DNA of 64,000 nucleotides, taken from contig NZ_NPKR01000006.1 in the NCBI RefSeq assembly GCF_008329535.1, forward strand, positions 1 to 64,000, written 5' to 3'. A program made the translations under genes and the position numbers. Position 1 is the first letter of the stretch. The number at the start of each line of letters is the position of its first letter. Shown here piece after piece: positions 24,703-32,194 of the stretch. The notes below the pieces were generated by a model. It ran no database searches. It was not told the origin of the DNA and was given only the letters and a program-made list of their open reading frames with translations. This DNA is from Mycolicibacterium sp. P1-18. GTDB lineage: Bacteria; Actinomycetota; Actinomycetes; Mycobacteriales; Mycobacteriaceae.

Positions 24703-25682
24703 CAGTTTCCGCCGACCAACGTCGCGGGCGGTGCCGCCGATACGGATACGGAGATTTCGGTACCGGCGCCATCGGGAACCGTGCAGACCATTTCGGTCGC
24801 GATGGCGCGTGGGCGGGATTCGCGACGCCGACCGGCAACCACGGTGTCCAGGACTCGCCACCCGTCCCGAATCGCGCGAAGATTCGACTTCCCGGCCCGC
24901 CTGGGCATTTCCAGGCTCGGCACCTCGGCGATGCGCAGACCGGCCTGCATCGCCCGCACCGTCATCTCCGCCTCGATCTCGAACCCCGTTGCGGTCAGGT
25001 CGAGATGGTCGAGATAACGGCGGTGGAAGGCGCAGAACCCGTAGCACAGGTCGGTCAGCTCGCCGCCGTAGAGGGTGTTGAACACCGTCAAGAGGAAGCG
25101 ATTGCCCATTCGGCGGAACGGCGTGATGTCCAAGGACCCGCCGCCACCCATGAAGCGCGACCCCTTGACGAAGTCGTAGCCGTTGTTGAGGAAGTGGACG
25201 TAGTGGCGAATCTCTTGCGGCGCCATGCTGCCGTCCGCGTCCATCATGACGATGAGATCGCACGTCGAGGCGAAGAATCCGGTCCTCAGAGCGCTGCCCT
25301 TGCCGATACCCTCCTGTGCCACCACCCGGATGTCGGGTCGGTAACTGTATGCGGTGATCAACGTCGCGTCGGTGGAATCGCCGTCGACGAGGATGATCTC
25401 GTCGACGTCGTCGGCGATCTGCTCCAGCACCCACGCGATGTTGCGCGCCTCGTTGCGCACCGGGATCACCAGGCTCACGGTCGGTACGGCGGCCGCGGCC
25501 CTCAAGCCGCTGACGCGCGGGACCACGTACTCGGGGCTCTCGGGTAGGGGCGTAGTCGTCAGATACTCGCTAGCGGAGAGTGTTTCGTTGCCATTGACTT
25601 GTAGATCGGTCATCGTTACTCCAGCCTGTTCGGAACACCACACGGTGCGTTGGTTGTCGTTTGGGGGTATCTGGGGGTTCAT
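24702..25682 (-). CDS. Family 2 glycosyltransferase, dolichyl-phosphate-mannose-synthase type
   Basis: 326 residues. A disordered N-terminal 65 residues precede VSLVIPVRNEARNIAWVLEQ, LVDGDSTD and the DxD motif MMDADGSM. The segment GKGSALRTGFFAS and the later FEIEAEMTVRAMQAG match polyprenyl-phosphate sugar transferases. Such enzymes often begin lipid-linked synthesis. The start at 25682 has GGTGGAG upstream and lies four bases after glmS; MTDLQVN at codon 24 is an alternative. Confidence 0.87.
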   Translation of the reverse strand: MNPQIPPNDNQRTVWCSEQAGVTMTDLQVNGNETLSASEYLTTTPLPESPEYVVPRVSGLRAAAAVPTVSLVIPVRNEARNIAWVLEQIADDVDEIILVDGDSTDATLITAYSYRPDIRVVAQEGIGKGSALRTGFFASTCDLIVMMDADGSMAPQEIRHYVHFLNNGYDFVKGSRFMGGGGSLDITPFRRMGNRFLLTVFNTLYGGELTDLCYGFCAFHRRYLDHLDLTATGFEIEAEMTVRAMQAGLRIAEVPSLEMPRRAGKSNLRAIRDGWRVLDTVVAGRRRESRPRAIATEMVCTVPDGAGTEISVSVSAAPPATLVGGN

Positions 25683-25686
25683 CGCG

Positions 25687-27474
25687 TCACTCCACCGTCA
25701 CGGACTTGGCGAGATTGCGCGGCTTGTCGACGTCGTGCCCGAGGGCAAGGGCGAGGCTCCTGGCGAGAATCTGCAGCGGCAGCACACTTTCGATGGGACC
25801 CCAGGGCGCATCGGGATTGCCGGTGACGGGGACCGTGCTGCCGAGCGGGCCTACGCTGACGACGAGTCCGCCGCGCGCCCGCACCTCGGACACGTTCGTC
25901 GCGAGCTTGGGCGACCCGTCGTCGACGACGACGACCGGGGTTCCACGGGTGATCAACGCGAGCGGACCGTGCTTGAGTTCGCCCGCCGGATAGTGCTCGG
26001 CCCAGCGGTAACTCAACTCCTTGAGCTTCAAGGCGCCCTCCGCCGCGTAGGGAAGGCCGGTGCCGCGTGCGATGAAGAGGAAGCCGCTGGCATCCACCAG
26101 TTCATCCGCCAGCGCGGGCACGATGCACCCGGCTACCAGACCGGCCGCCGCGAGTCGATCCGGAAGGCACCGAAGGTCGTCGACCATGGTGCCGGCCGTC
26201 GCCCTGGACAGTCTGCCCGCGGACACCAATGCCGAGATCATCACTGCGACACCGGCCACGATCTGGCAGGTGAAGGTCTTCGTTGCCGCGACACCGATCT
26301 CCGGGCCTGCCGAGCACGTCACCACGGCATCGGCGCGACGGGCCAGAGTGGAGTGCGGGTTGTTCACGAGCGCCAGCATCGGCGCGCCACCTGCCGCACC
26401 GTCGGCGATGGCGTTCAGCACGTCGGCGGTCTCTCCGGACTGGCTGATCGCCAGCAGCAGCGTGCCCGGTTCTCGGACGGACTCCCCGGTTTCACTCGCC
26501 ACCGTGCTCGTCACCGGCAGCCCACCGAGGCGGCGCACCACGTTGCCGATCACATGGCCGGCGTTCAAGGAGGTGCCACAACCGATGACATGGACGCGGT
26601 CGAAGCGCTGAAGTCCCAGATCGGACCATAGCGCGCCGTTCGCGATTCGACCGCCGACCTCGTCGAGCACCCTGGCAGCGCGCTCCGACTGCTCGTCTAT
26701 CTCCTTGGCCATGAAGTCCGCATGGCCAGCCAGTCCCGAATCGGTTCCGTGCCAGACGAATCGAGCCAATGCAGGCGTCGGAACGGTCTTGTCGGGATCG
26801 TGCCATCCGTTGACACCCGTCAGTTCGACGACGTCGCCGTCCTCCAGCACCTGGAACTCGTCGACCCAGTCCGCGATGGCGGTGATGTCACTGGCGGCGA
26901 AGTCGCCGACGGTCGTGTGTGCCACGATCAGAGGTGAGCGGTTCGCCGCCACGACGAGCCGGCCCGTCGACTCCTCCAAAACGGCAATGGCCCACGATCC
27001 TTCGAGGAAGACCACCGCACCCTTGACTGCGGCGAGCAGATCGCCCGCGAAGGCCAGCTGATCCTCCACCAGGTGACACAGCACCTCGCTGTCGACGCCG
27101 GTGGCGAAGAGGTGCCCCGACCTCGTCAGCTCGCGCCGCAGTGCGCTCGCGTTCTCGATCACCCCGTTGTGCACGAGGCTGATTCGACCGGCGCAGTCGA
27201 CGTGCGGATGCGCGTTGACTTCGGTGGCCTGCCCGTGCGTAGCCCATCGGGTGTGGCCGATCCCGACGCCTCCGAACGTCTTGCCGTCCCAATCGGCTAC
27301 GGCGCGATCGAGCGCATCGATCCGGTGAGTGGTCCGCATCCGCACGACGTCACCGGAGATCGTCCGCACGGCGATACCCACCGAGTCGTAGCCGCGGTAT
27401 TCGAGTCGACGCAAGCCGGTCAAGAGATACTGGGCGGCAGGTGAATGCGTCCTGCACGCGATGATGCCGCACAT
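25687..27474 (-). CDS. Glutamine-fructose-6-phosphate aminotransferase (GlmS paralogue)
   Basis: 595 residues, near the usual 609-625. Met-Cys-Gly-Ile at the start exposes the glutaminase nucleophile Cys. HTRWATHG and HNGVIEN are glutaminase motifs. Two SIS domains follow (GCGTSLNAG; SQSGETAD), and the protein ends DKPRNLAKSVTVE as GlmS does. It makes glucosamine-6-phosphate from fructose-6-phosphate and glutamine. Mycobacteria carry a housekeeping glmS elsewhere, so this is probably a dedicated copy supplying amino sugar to the operon (inference). It is the first gene of the operon, behind promoter element B. Confidence 0.93.
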   Translation of the reverse strand: MCGIIACRTHSPAAQYLLTGLRRLEYRGYDSVGIAVRTISGDVVRMRTTHRIDALDRAVADWDGKTFGGVGIGHTRWATHGQATEVNAHPHVDCAGRISLVHNGVIENASALRRELTRSGHLFATGVDSEVLCHLVEDQLAFAGDLLAAVKGAVVFLEGSWAIAVLEESTGRLVVAANRSPLIVAHTTVGDFAASDITAIADWVDEFQVLEDGDVVELTGVNGWHDPDKTVPTPALARFVWHGTDSGLAGHADFMAKEIDEQSERAARVLDEVGGRIANGALWSDLGLQRFDRVHVIGCGTSLNAGHVIGNVVRRLGGLPVTSTVASETGESVREPGTLLLAISQSGETADVLNAIADGAAGGAPMLALVNNPHSTLARRADAVVTCSAGPEIGVAATKTFTCQIVAGVAVMISALVSAGRLSRATAGTMVDDLRCLPDRLAAAGLVAGCIVPALADELVDASGFLFIARGTGLPYAAEGALKLKELSYRWAEHYPAGELKHGPLALITRGTPVVVVDDGSPKLATNVSEVRARGGLVVSVGPLGSTVPVTGNPDAPWGPIESVLPLQILARSLALALGHDVDKPRNLAKSVTVE

Positions 27475-27563
27475 CCTCAGTTCCCCTGCCCGTCGCCGAG
27501 CCGCGGTGCGGCAGCGTCGCGCTGGCCGCCGGCGGGATCGTGAGCTACTTCGAGGAACACGCC

Positions 27564-27633
27564 TCAACTATCGGGGTGCGCAACGCTGCCGTACATGGAC
27601 CATCGGAGCGAATCTCAACCGACAGTGGATCTA
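27564..27633 (-). promoter_or_regulatory. Shared promoter element, copy B (glmS operon)
   Basis: Contains CAACTATCGG (27564-27573), ACATGGACCATCGGAGCGAA (27592-27611) and CTAG (27630-27633). It begins 90 bases before the glmS ATG; copy A begins 80 bases before its gene. TGGATCTAGTCCA at 27625-27637 is nearly palindromic. Read toward glmS, GATAGTTG is a possible -10 and the rest lies upstream of it. Confidence 0.65.
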
Positions 27634-27644
27634 GTCCACCGTGT

Positions 27645-28382
27645 TCACTCCACACGTCGGCGGTTGGCACGCGACAGCGCAGCGGCGTCGGCGCGACTCG
27701 AGACGCCGAGCTTCTTCAGCAGGTTGTGCACGTGATTCTTCACGGTGTGGACCGCAATCGAGAGTTGTTCCGCTATGTCATGATTCGACAGGCCCTGTTC
27801 CAGCATCCGTAGGATCTGAGACTCACGCTCCGTGAGAACTAGTTCTCTCGCCGCAGTTCTGCGCTGAGACGCCATCGCCGCCAACCGGTGAAGCAACGTC
27901 GCGGCGAAGGTCGGGGAGAACGACATCTCTCCGGCAGCAACTCGGCTGATCAGAGTCAGCAGATCGGCGAAGGATTCACGACGGGTGTGAAAGCCGGCCG
28001 CGCCAGACTGGGCGCACTCCACGATCTGAGTCTCGTCGTCGTCGGGCAGTCCGACGACGATCACCTTGGCATCGAGATCCATCGCAGTAGCTGCCCGGAG
28101 AAGCGCCATGGCGTCGCGTGTTTCGACCGCCATCAGCAATATCTGCGGCCGCACCGGCTCGCAGACGATCGCGAGCGACACCAGGTTCCACGCTGCGCCG
28201 ACGGCGGCAGCGCCGTTCATTCTCAACGCATTCGCCAGCGTCGTGCGATGGAGTGCGTTGTCATCGACGATGACGAAGCGCAGACCGTCGAGTGCGTGGT
28301 GAGTGCTGGAACTGTCGTCACGTCCATCCGAATCCAGATGGAGGTGCTCACGCCTCAACGTGACGTCCGTGGAAAGACTCAT
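27645..28382 (-). CDS. LuxR/NarL-type regulator with degenerate receiver domain (1)
   Basis: 245 residues. The N-terminal receiver-like domain (about 34-155) keeps the acidic pair (VIVDDN), but the phospho-acceptor position reads ILLMAV: Met84 stands where Asp is expected. The C-terminal LuxR helix-turn-helix is well formed (LTERESQILRMLEQGLSNHD and HTVKNHVHNLLKKLGVSSRA). It is probably not controlled by ordinary phosphorylation. It overlaps the Pro-rich exported protein gene (ATGA) and lies immediately upstream of the glmS operon, its likely target. Confidence 0.85.
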   Translation of the reverse strand: MSLSTDVTLRREHLHLDSDGRDDSSSTHHALDGLRFVIVDDNALHRTTLANALRMNGAAAVGAAWNLVSLAIVCEPVRPQILLMAVETRDAMALLRAATAMDLDAKVIVVGLPDDDETQIVECAQSGAAGFHTRRESFADLLTLISRVAAGEMSFSPTFAATLLHRLAAMASQRRTAARELVLTERESQILRMLEQGLSNHDIAEQLSIAVHTVKNHVHNLLKKLGVSSRADAAALSRANRRRVE

Positions 28383-29443
28383 TCACCGGCCGAGGAACCC
28401 CCACCCGAGTCTCCAGCGCCAGCCGATCCTCCGGCCGACGATCCGGAACCCGTACCTTCGTTGGATCCGCTGGCCGATCCAGCATCGGGTGCCGACCCCG
28501 TACTCGACGAGTCGGCCTTGGGTTGATCGGGCTTCGGTGGATCAGGCTGCGGGTCCGGCTCGGATTGCGAAACCACCGGCGTTTCGTCGACGTTCCCGCC
28601 GATGGTGCCTGGAGGCGTGACTTCCGTTGTGGGGCCTGGCGCCTCGGTGGGCAGCGGATCCGGAGTTTGCATCGGTACGACGTCGTCGACGATCGGTGGC
28701 GGAGGTGGCGGAGGAGGTGGAGGCGGAGGTGAAGGTGGAGGGCTGGGCGGCGACGGATCTGGAGACGGAACGGCCACCAGCAGACTCGACACCGAGGGCG
28801 GTGAAGGTGGTGCCGGCGCGAGGGCGAGTGACACGTCCGTCGGGCCAAGTGGGGGTGCCGACGACGTGGTCAGCCGGCCGACCGTTGCCGCCAGTTGGGT
28901 GAGCACGTCCCGGAACGCCTCGAACAGGTATCGACCTGGGGAGGGCCCACTGCCGTCCAGAAACGCCAAAACCGTCATCAACGAATGAAGTGTGACGGCG
29001 CCACTACCGGTCGGCCCGTAGCCGCCACCTCCGTACGGGACGCGATCCGGCAGTGTCTGAATGGGGCCCATCGCACTCAGAAGCTGAAAGGACCTGACCA
29101 CGTTGCCGATGCCGAATTGGTCGACGAGCCCCAGCAGGGCACCCGTCGAGACCTCCGGGTGCCGGTCGGTGAACTCGACCAGCCACACCAGGTCTGGCAG
29201 TTCGACGTACGAGAAGTCCAACGCGGCCTTCAGCGCCACCGATCCGACCGTTCCCGGCGCATCGCTCACTACGTGGTCACCATGGTCACCGGGTGTCAGG
29301 GCGTCGATGAGTCCCGGGCCGCGCTGCATCGGATGGATGGACACGCTCAGAGCGACTCCACCGGCGAGGATTACTGCCCCGATGACGCGATGTGCCCCTT
29401 GGGCGTTGTCGGGACCAGACTTGGCGCGCGGCCGCGTCGTCAT
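28379..29443 (-). CDS. Exported or membrane-anchored Pro-rich protein
   Basis: About 354 residues from the ATG at 29441-29443, preceded by GGGGCGG; an ATG at 29500 would add 19 residues. One N-terminal hydrophobic segment (VIGAVILAGGVALSVSI) is followed by a folded region of about 150 residues (LKAALDFSYVELPDLVWLVE, GIGNVVRSFQLLSAMG). Then comes a polyproline stretch (PPPSPP then a run of P) and a Ser/Gly-rich acidic tail. I do not recognise the family. Its place between two regulators and the weaker promoter element C suggest a surface component or sensor of the same regulon (inference). Confidence 0.65.
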   Translation of the reverse strand: MTTRPRAKSGPDNAQGAHRVIGAVILAGGVALSVSIHPMQRGPGLIDALTPGDHGDHVVSDAPGTVGSVALKAALDFSYVELPDLVWLVEFTDRHPEVSTGALLGLVDQFGIGNVVRSFQLLSAMGPIQTLPDRVPYGGGGYGPTGSGAVTLHSLMTVLAFLDGSGPSPGRYLFEAFRDVLTQLAATVGRLTTSSAPPLGPTDVSLALAPAPPSPPSVSSLLVAVPSPDPSPPSPPPSPPPPPPPPPPPPIVDDVVPMQTPDPLPTEAPGPTTEVTPPGTIGGNVDETPVVSQSEPDPQPDPPKPDQPKADSSSTGSAPDAGSASGSNEGTGSGSSAGGSAGAGDSGGGSSAGE

Positions 29444-29536
29444 CGGGCCACCGCCCCGATCGTCTTCGGGTCGGGGCAACGGCGTTGGACTGCAGTACAT
29501 CTCACCGATTCAGAATCGACCCCGCGGACCCGCTAG

Positions 29537-29580
29537 TACATGGACCGTTGGAACCATCTTGCGACCGGCTTGGTGCCTAG
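29537..29580 (-). promoter_or_regulatory. Shared promoter element, weaker copy C (Pro-rich protein gene)
   Basis: TACATGGACCGTTGGAACC (29537-29555) matches the TACATGGACCATCGGAGC block of copy B at most positions, and CTAG follows at 29577-29580, about the same distance away as in A and B. No CAACTATCGG block is present. The CTAG overlaps the stop codon of the next regulator, so part of the match may be chance. Confidence 0.42.
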
Positions 29581-30404
29581 GCCATCAGACCCATCTCGCC
29601 ATGTCGCATGGCCCGGGCGGCTGCCACCGCCTGAGCACGGGTGCTGACACCCAACTTCCCCAGCACACTGTGGACGTGGTTCTTGACCGTGTGCAGGGCA
29701 ATGCACAACTGGTTGGCGATCTCGCGATTCGACAGACCGACTTCGAGGAGCGCCAAGATCTGCATCTCTCGCGCGGTGAGAACCAGCTCTCCCATGTCGG
29801 GTTTGCGTGCCGAGGCCAAGAGGGACAACCTGCGCAGCAAGACCGCGGCAACCTTGGGAGAACAGACGGACTCACCGTCGGCGATCTCGCGGATGAGCAG
29901 AAGCAAGTCGGCGAACGATTCGTCGCGGAGGTGATATCCCGTGACACCTGCCTCCGCGGTGGCGACGATCGTCGATTCATCGCCCTCCCACACGCCGACG
30001 GCGATCACCTTCACGTCTGGGTGGGCCTCGATCATCGCGTGCAACATGGCCGCGCTGTTCTTGGTCGACATGCTCAGGAGCACGACGTCGGGGGTACAGG
30101 TGTCGAACGCCGACAGCAGTGACGCCATGTCCCACGCTGCATGCGTCGAAGCCGCGCCATTCGCAGACAGCGCTACCGCGAGATTCTCGCGGTACAGCGT
30201 GCAGTCGTCGACGATCAAGATCGTCGCGGCCAGTCGGTTACGCGCACTCCCCATCTCGTGCACCCGAAGGTTTGCGCCGGGCCCGACGTCGGTCAGCACG
30301 TGGTCCGCGCCGGGCGCACCGACACCCCACCGCTCGACGATTTCCCCAAGGTTCGGTGCGATATTTGCCGAATCAAGCATTGCGCGCACATTTTGATCGA
30401 GCAT
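29577..30404 (-). CDS. LuxR/NarL-type regulator with degenerate receiver domain (2)
   Basis: 275 residues, a paralogue of the 27645-28382 regulator (shared LVLT.RE.QIL and HTVKNHVH..L.KLGVS in the HTH). It has an extra N-terminal stretch of about 55 residues before the receiver-like domain (ILIVDDCTLYRENL). The phospho-acceptor position is serine (VVLLSMST, Ser111) instead of Asp. The ATG at 30402-30404 follows a GGGGGAAG ribosome site. First gene of the regulator unit, back to back in position with the end of the igr operon. Confidence 0.85.
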   Translation of the reverse strand: MLDQNVRAMLDSANIAPNLGEIVERWGVGAPGADHVLTDVGPGANLRVHEMGSARNRLAATILIVDDCTLYRENLAVALSANGAASTHAAWDMASLLSAFDTCTPDVVLLSMSTKNSAAMLHAMIEAHPDVKVIAVGVWEGDESTIVATAEAGVTGYHLRDESFADLLLLIREIADGESVCSPKVAAVLLRRLSLLASARKPDMGELVLTAREMQILALLEVGLSNREIANQLCIALHTVKNHVHSVLGKLGVSTRAQAVAAARAMRHGEMGLMA

Positions 30405-30632
30405 GTCGGCTTCCCCCGTTTCAAGTAAGCGGGCGATACCCCATGCACGCCCACTTTCGCCTGAATGCTAACGCACGCGTAGAAAAAGCTCGACTACTAG
30501 AATTGAAGCAGAGAAATTTGCTCAATCTGCACGTGGATGCGCAAACCTGTGCGTGCATCGACGGCCGCACACCAAATGATCCCCAGCTCGGAGCTGGTCT
30601 TTATCAGATGTCGAGTGCTTTGGAGCCGTCAG
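30405..30632. other. AT-richer intergenic region at the junction of accessory block and igr operon
   Basis: This 228-bp stretch is visibly less GC-rich than its surroundings (AGAAAAAGCTCGACTACTAG; AGAAATTTGCTCAATC). It should contain the promoter of the second LuxR-type regulator and the end of the ltp2 transcript. I see no gene, no attachment-site duplication and no clear terminator hairpin. Confidence 0.5.
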
Positions 30633-31796
30633 CTAACCGAGGATCAACCCCGACGTCGGCACGCCGGTGCCAGCGGTGACCAGCACGTGTTCGACGTCCG
30701 GGACGGGGTTGACCGAGGTTCCCCGCAACTGCCGAACACCCTCCGCGATGCCGTTCATGCCGTGGATGTAGGCCTCGCCGAGCTGACCGCCGTGGGTGTT
30801 GATGGGCAACCGACCACCGATCTCGATGGCGCCGTCGGCGATGAAGTCCTTGGCCTCCCCCCACCCGCAGAACCCGAGCTCCTCGAGTTGGATCAACGTG
30901 AACGGGGTGAAGTGGTCATACAGGATGGCGGTCTGGATGTCGGTCGGCGTCAGCCCGGACTGCGCCCACAGCTGCTTGCCGACCAGGCCCATCTCGGGTA
31001 GCCCGTCGAGTTCGGGCCGGTAGTAACTGACCATCGAGTACTGATCCGGGCTGGCGCCCTGGGCGGCGGCCTCGATGATTGCCGGCCGGTTCTTCAAGTC
31101 CTTGGCCCGCTCGGCGGAGACGATCACGAGTGCCACACCGCCGTCGGTCTCCTGGCAGCAGTCCAGCAGACGCAGTGGTTCGGCGATGAACCGCGAGGCC
31201 TGGTGCTCCTCGATGGTGATCGGCTTCTCGTAGAAGTAGGCCTTCGGATTCTTGGCGGCGTGCTTGCGGTCGGCGACCGAGATCGCGCCGAAGTCCCTGC
31301 TCGTCGCACCGGACAGGTGCATGTACCGCTTGGCGATCATCGCGACTTGCGCTGCGGGAGTCGACAATCCGTGCGGATAGGAGAACGAGTTGTCCACGCC
31401 GGTCGAGTCGGCGTTCTCGACCAGACGCATCTGCACCTGACCGAATCGCATGCCGGAACGTTCGTTGAACGCGCGATAGGCCACCACGCAGTCCGCGACT
31501 CCGGTGGCGACGGCCATCGCGGCCTGCTGCACGGTCGCGCACGCCGCACCGCCGCCGTGGTGGATCTTGGAGAAGAACTTGAGGTCCCCGATGCCCGTGG
31601 CGCGGGCGACCGCGACCTCGGTGTTGGAGTCCATCGTGAACGTGGTCATGCCGTCCACGTCCCCGGGCGTCAGGCCGGCGTCGTCGAGCGCGTCGAGAAC
31701 CGCCTCGGCCGCGAGCCGCAACTCGCTGCGGCCGGAGTTCTTCGAGAAGTCGGTGGCGCCGATGCCGACGATCGCGGCCTTGCCGGACAGGCTCAC
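30633..31796 (-). CDS. ltp2: Steroid side-chain aldolase/thiolase-like Ltp2
   Basis: 387 residues of the SCP-x thiolase-like family. The sequence is near-collinear with recalled Rv3540c: KAAIVGIGATDFSKNSGRSE at the start, HHGGGAACATVQQA in the nucleophile region, and INTHGGQLGEAYIHGMNG near the C-terminus. Ltp2 with the ChsH2 DUF35 domain releases propionyl-CoA from the C17 side chain by retro-aldol cleavage. The GTG start at 31796 overlaps chsH1 (GTGA). Last gene of the igr operon. Confidence 0.93.
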   Translation of the reverse strand: MSLSGKAAIVGIGATDFSKNSGRSELRLAAEAVLDALDDAGLTPGDVDGMTTFTMDSNTEVAVARATGIGDLKFFSKIHHGGGAACATVQQAAMAVATGVADCVVAYRAFNERSGMRFGQVQMRLVENADSTGVDNSFSYPHGLSTPAAQVAMIAKRYMHLSGATSRDFGAISVADRKHAAKNPKAYFYEKPITIEEHQASRFIAEPLRLLDCCQETDGGVALVIVSAERAKDLKNRPAIIEAAAQGASPDQYSMVSYYRPELDGLPEMGLVGKQLWAQSGLTPTDIQTAILYDHFTPFTLIQLEELGFCGWGEAKDFIADGAIEIGGRLPINTHGGQLGEAYIHGMNGIAEGVRQLRGTSVNPVPDVEHVLVTAGTGVPTSGLILG

Positions 31797-32194
31797 GCCT
31801 CTGCTCCAATCGTGAGCGTAGCGGTGGCTATCACGTGGTCACCAAGGCTGTTGGCGCCCACGATCTTCAACGTGATCAGCTCGCCGTCGACGGCAGTGAC
31901 CTCACCCGAGAACGTCACCGTGTCATAGGCGTACCACGGCACGCCGAGTCGCAGCTTGATCGCCTTGATCCGCGCGGTCGGCCCCGCCCAGTCGGTGACG
32001 AATCGCTCCACCAACCCCGTGTCGGTGAGGATGTTGACGAAGATGTCCTTGGACCCCTTCGCCTGCGCCTTGTCGCGGTCGTGGTGTACGTCCTGGTAGT
32101 CCCGCGTGGCGATGGCCGTCGAGACGATGAACGTGGGGTCGCCGTAGAGGACCAGTTCGGGGAGCTTGGCTCCCACTTCGACGACGGCGCTCAC
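31793..32194 (-). CDS. chsH1: MaoC-like enoyl-CoA hydratase subunit ChsH1
   Basis: 133 residues, single hot-dog fold. DYQDVHHDRDKAQAKGSKDI contains the hydratase Asp/His region. With ChsH2 it forms the heteromeric hydratase of the last side-chain cycle. The GTG at 32192-32194 overlaps the chsH2 stop (GTGA). Matches Rv3541c in length and order. Confidence 0.92.
   Translation of the reverse strand: MSAVVEVGAKLPELVLYGDPTFIVSTAIATRDYQDVHHDRDKAQAKGSKDIFVNILTDTGLVERFVTDWAGPTARIKAIKLRLGVPWYAYDTVTFSGEVTAVDGELITLKIVGANSLGDHVIATATLTIGAEA

Larger units (their letters stand above)
9142..27474 (-). other. 16-gene operon: putative amino-acid-decorated glycan biosynthesis and export
   Basis: Sixteen same-strand genes from glmS to the 40-residue membrane protein. 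Of 15 junctions, eight are ATGA overlaps, one is a probable TTGA, two are other short overlaps (8 and 7 nt), one is a 1-nt overlap, and three are gaps of 4, 9 and 21 nt. Such spacing implies a single transcript with translational coupling. Contents: amino-sugar supply (GlmS), sugar modification (epimerase, deacetylase), assembly (three GT2s, GT-C-like protein), export (flippase), glycan processing (GH16), and an amino-acid module (adenylation domain, carrier, amine oxidase, aminomutase, GNAT). Confidence 0.8.

Noticed and set aside
27834..27847. Perfect palindrome GAGAACTAGTTCTC, considered as an operator for the LuxR-type regulators.
   Set aside because: It lies within the HTH-coding part of a regulator (codons for ELVLT). 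The paralogue has a near-identical sequence encoding the same residues, so protein coding explains it.
30405..30632. Possible att site or remnant of an integrated element at the edge of the accessory block.
   Set aside because: No integrase, tRNA or duplicated flanking sequence was found near either boundary; only raised AT content is visible.
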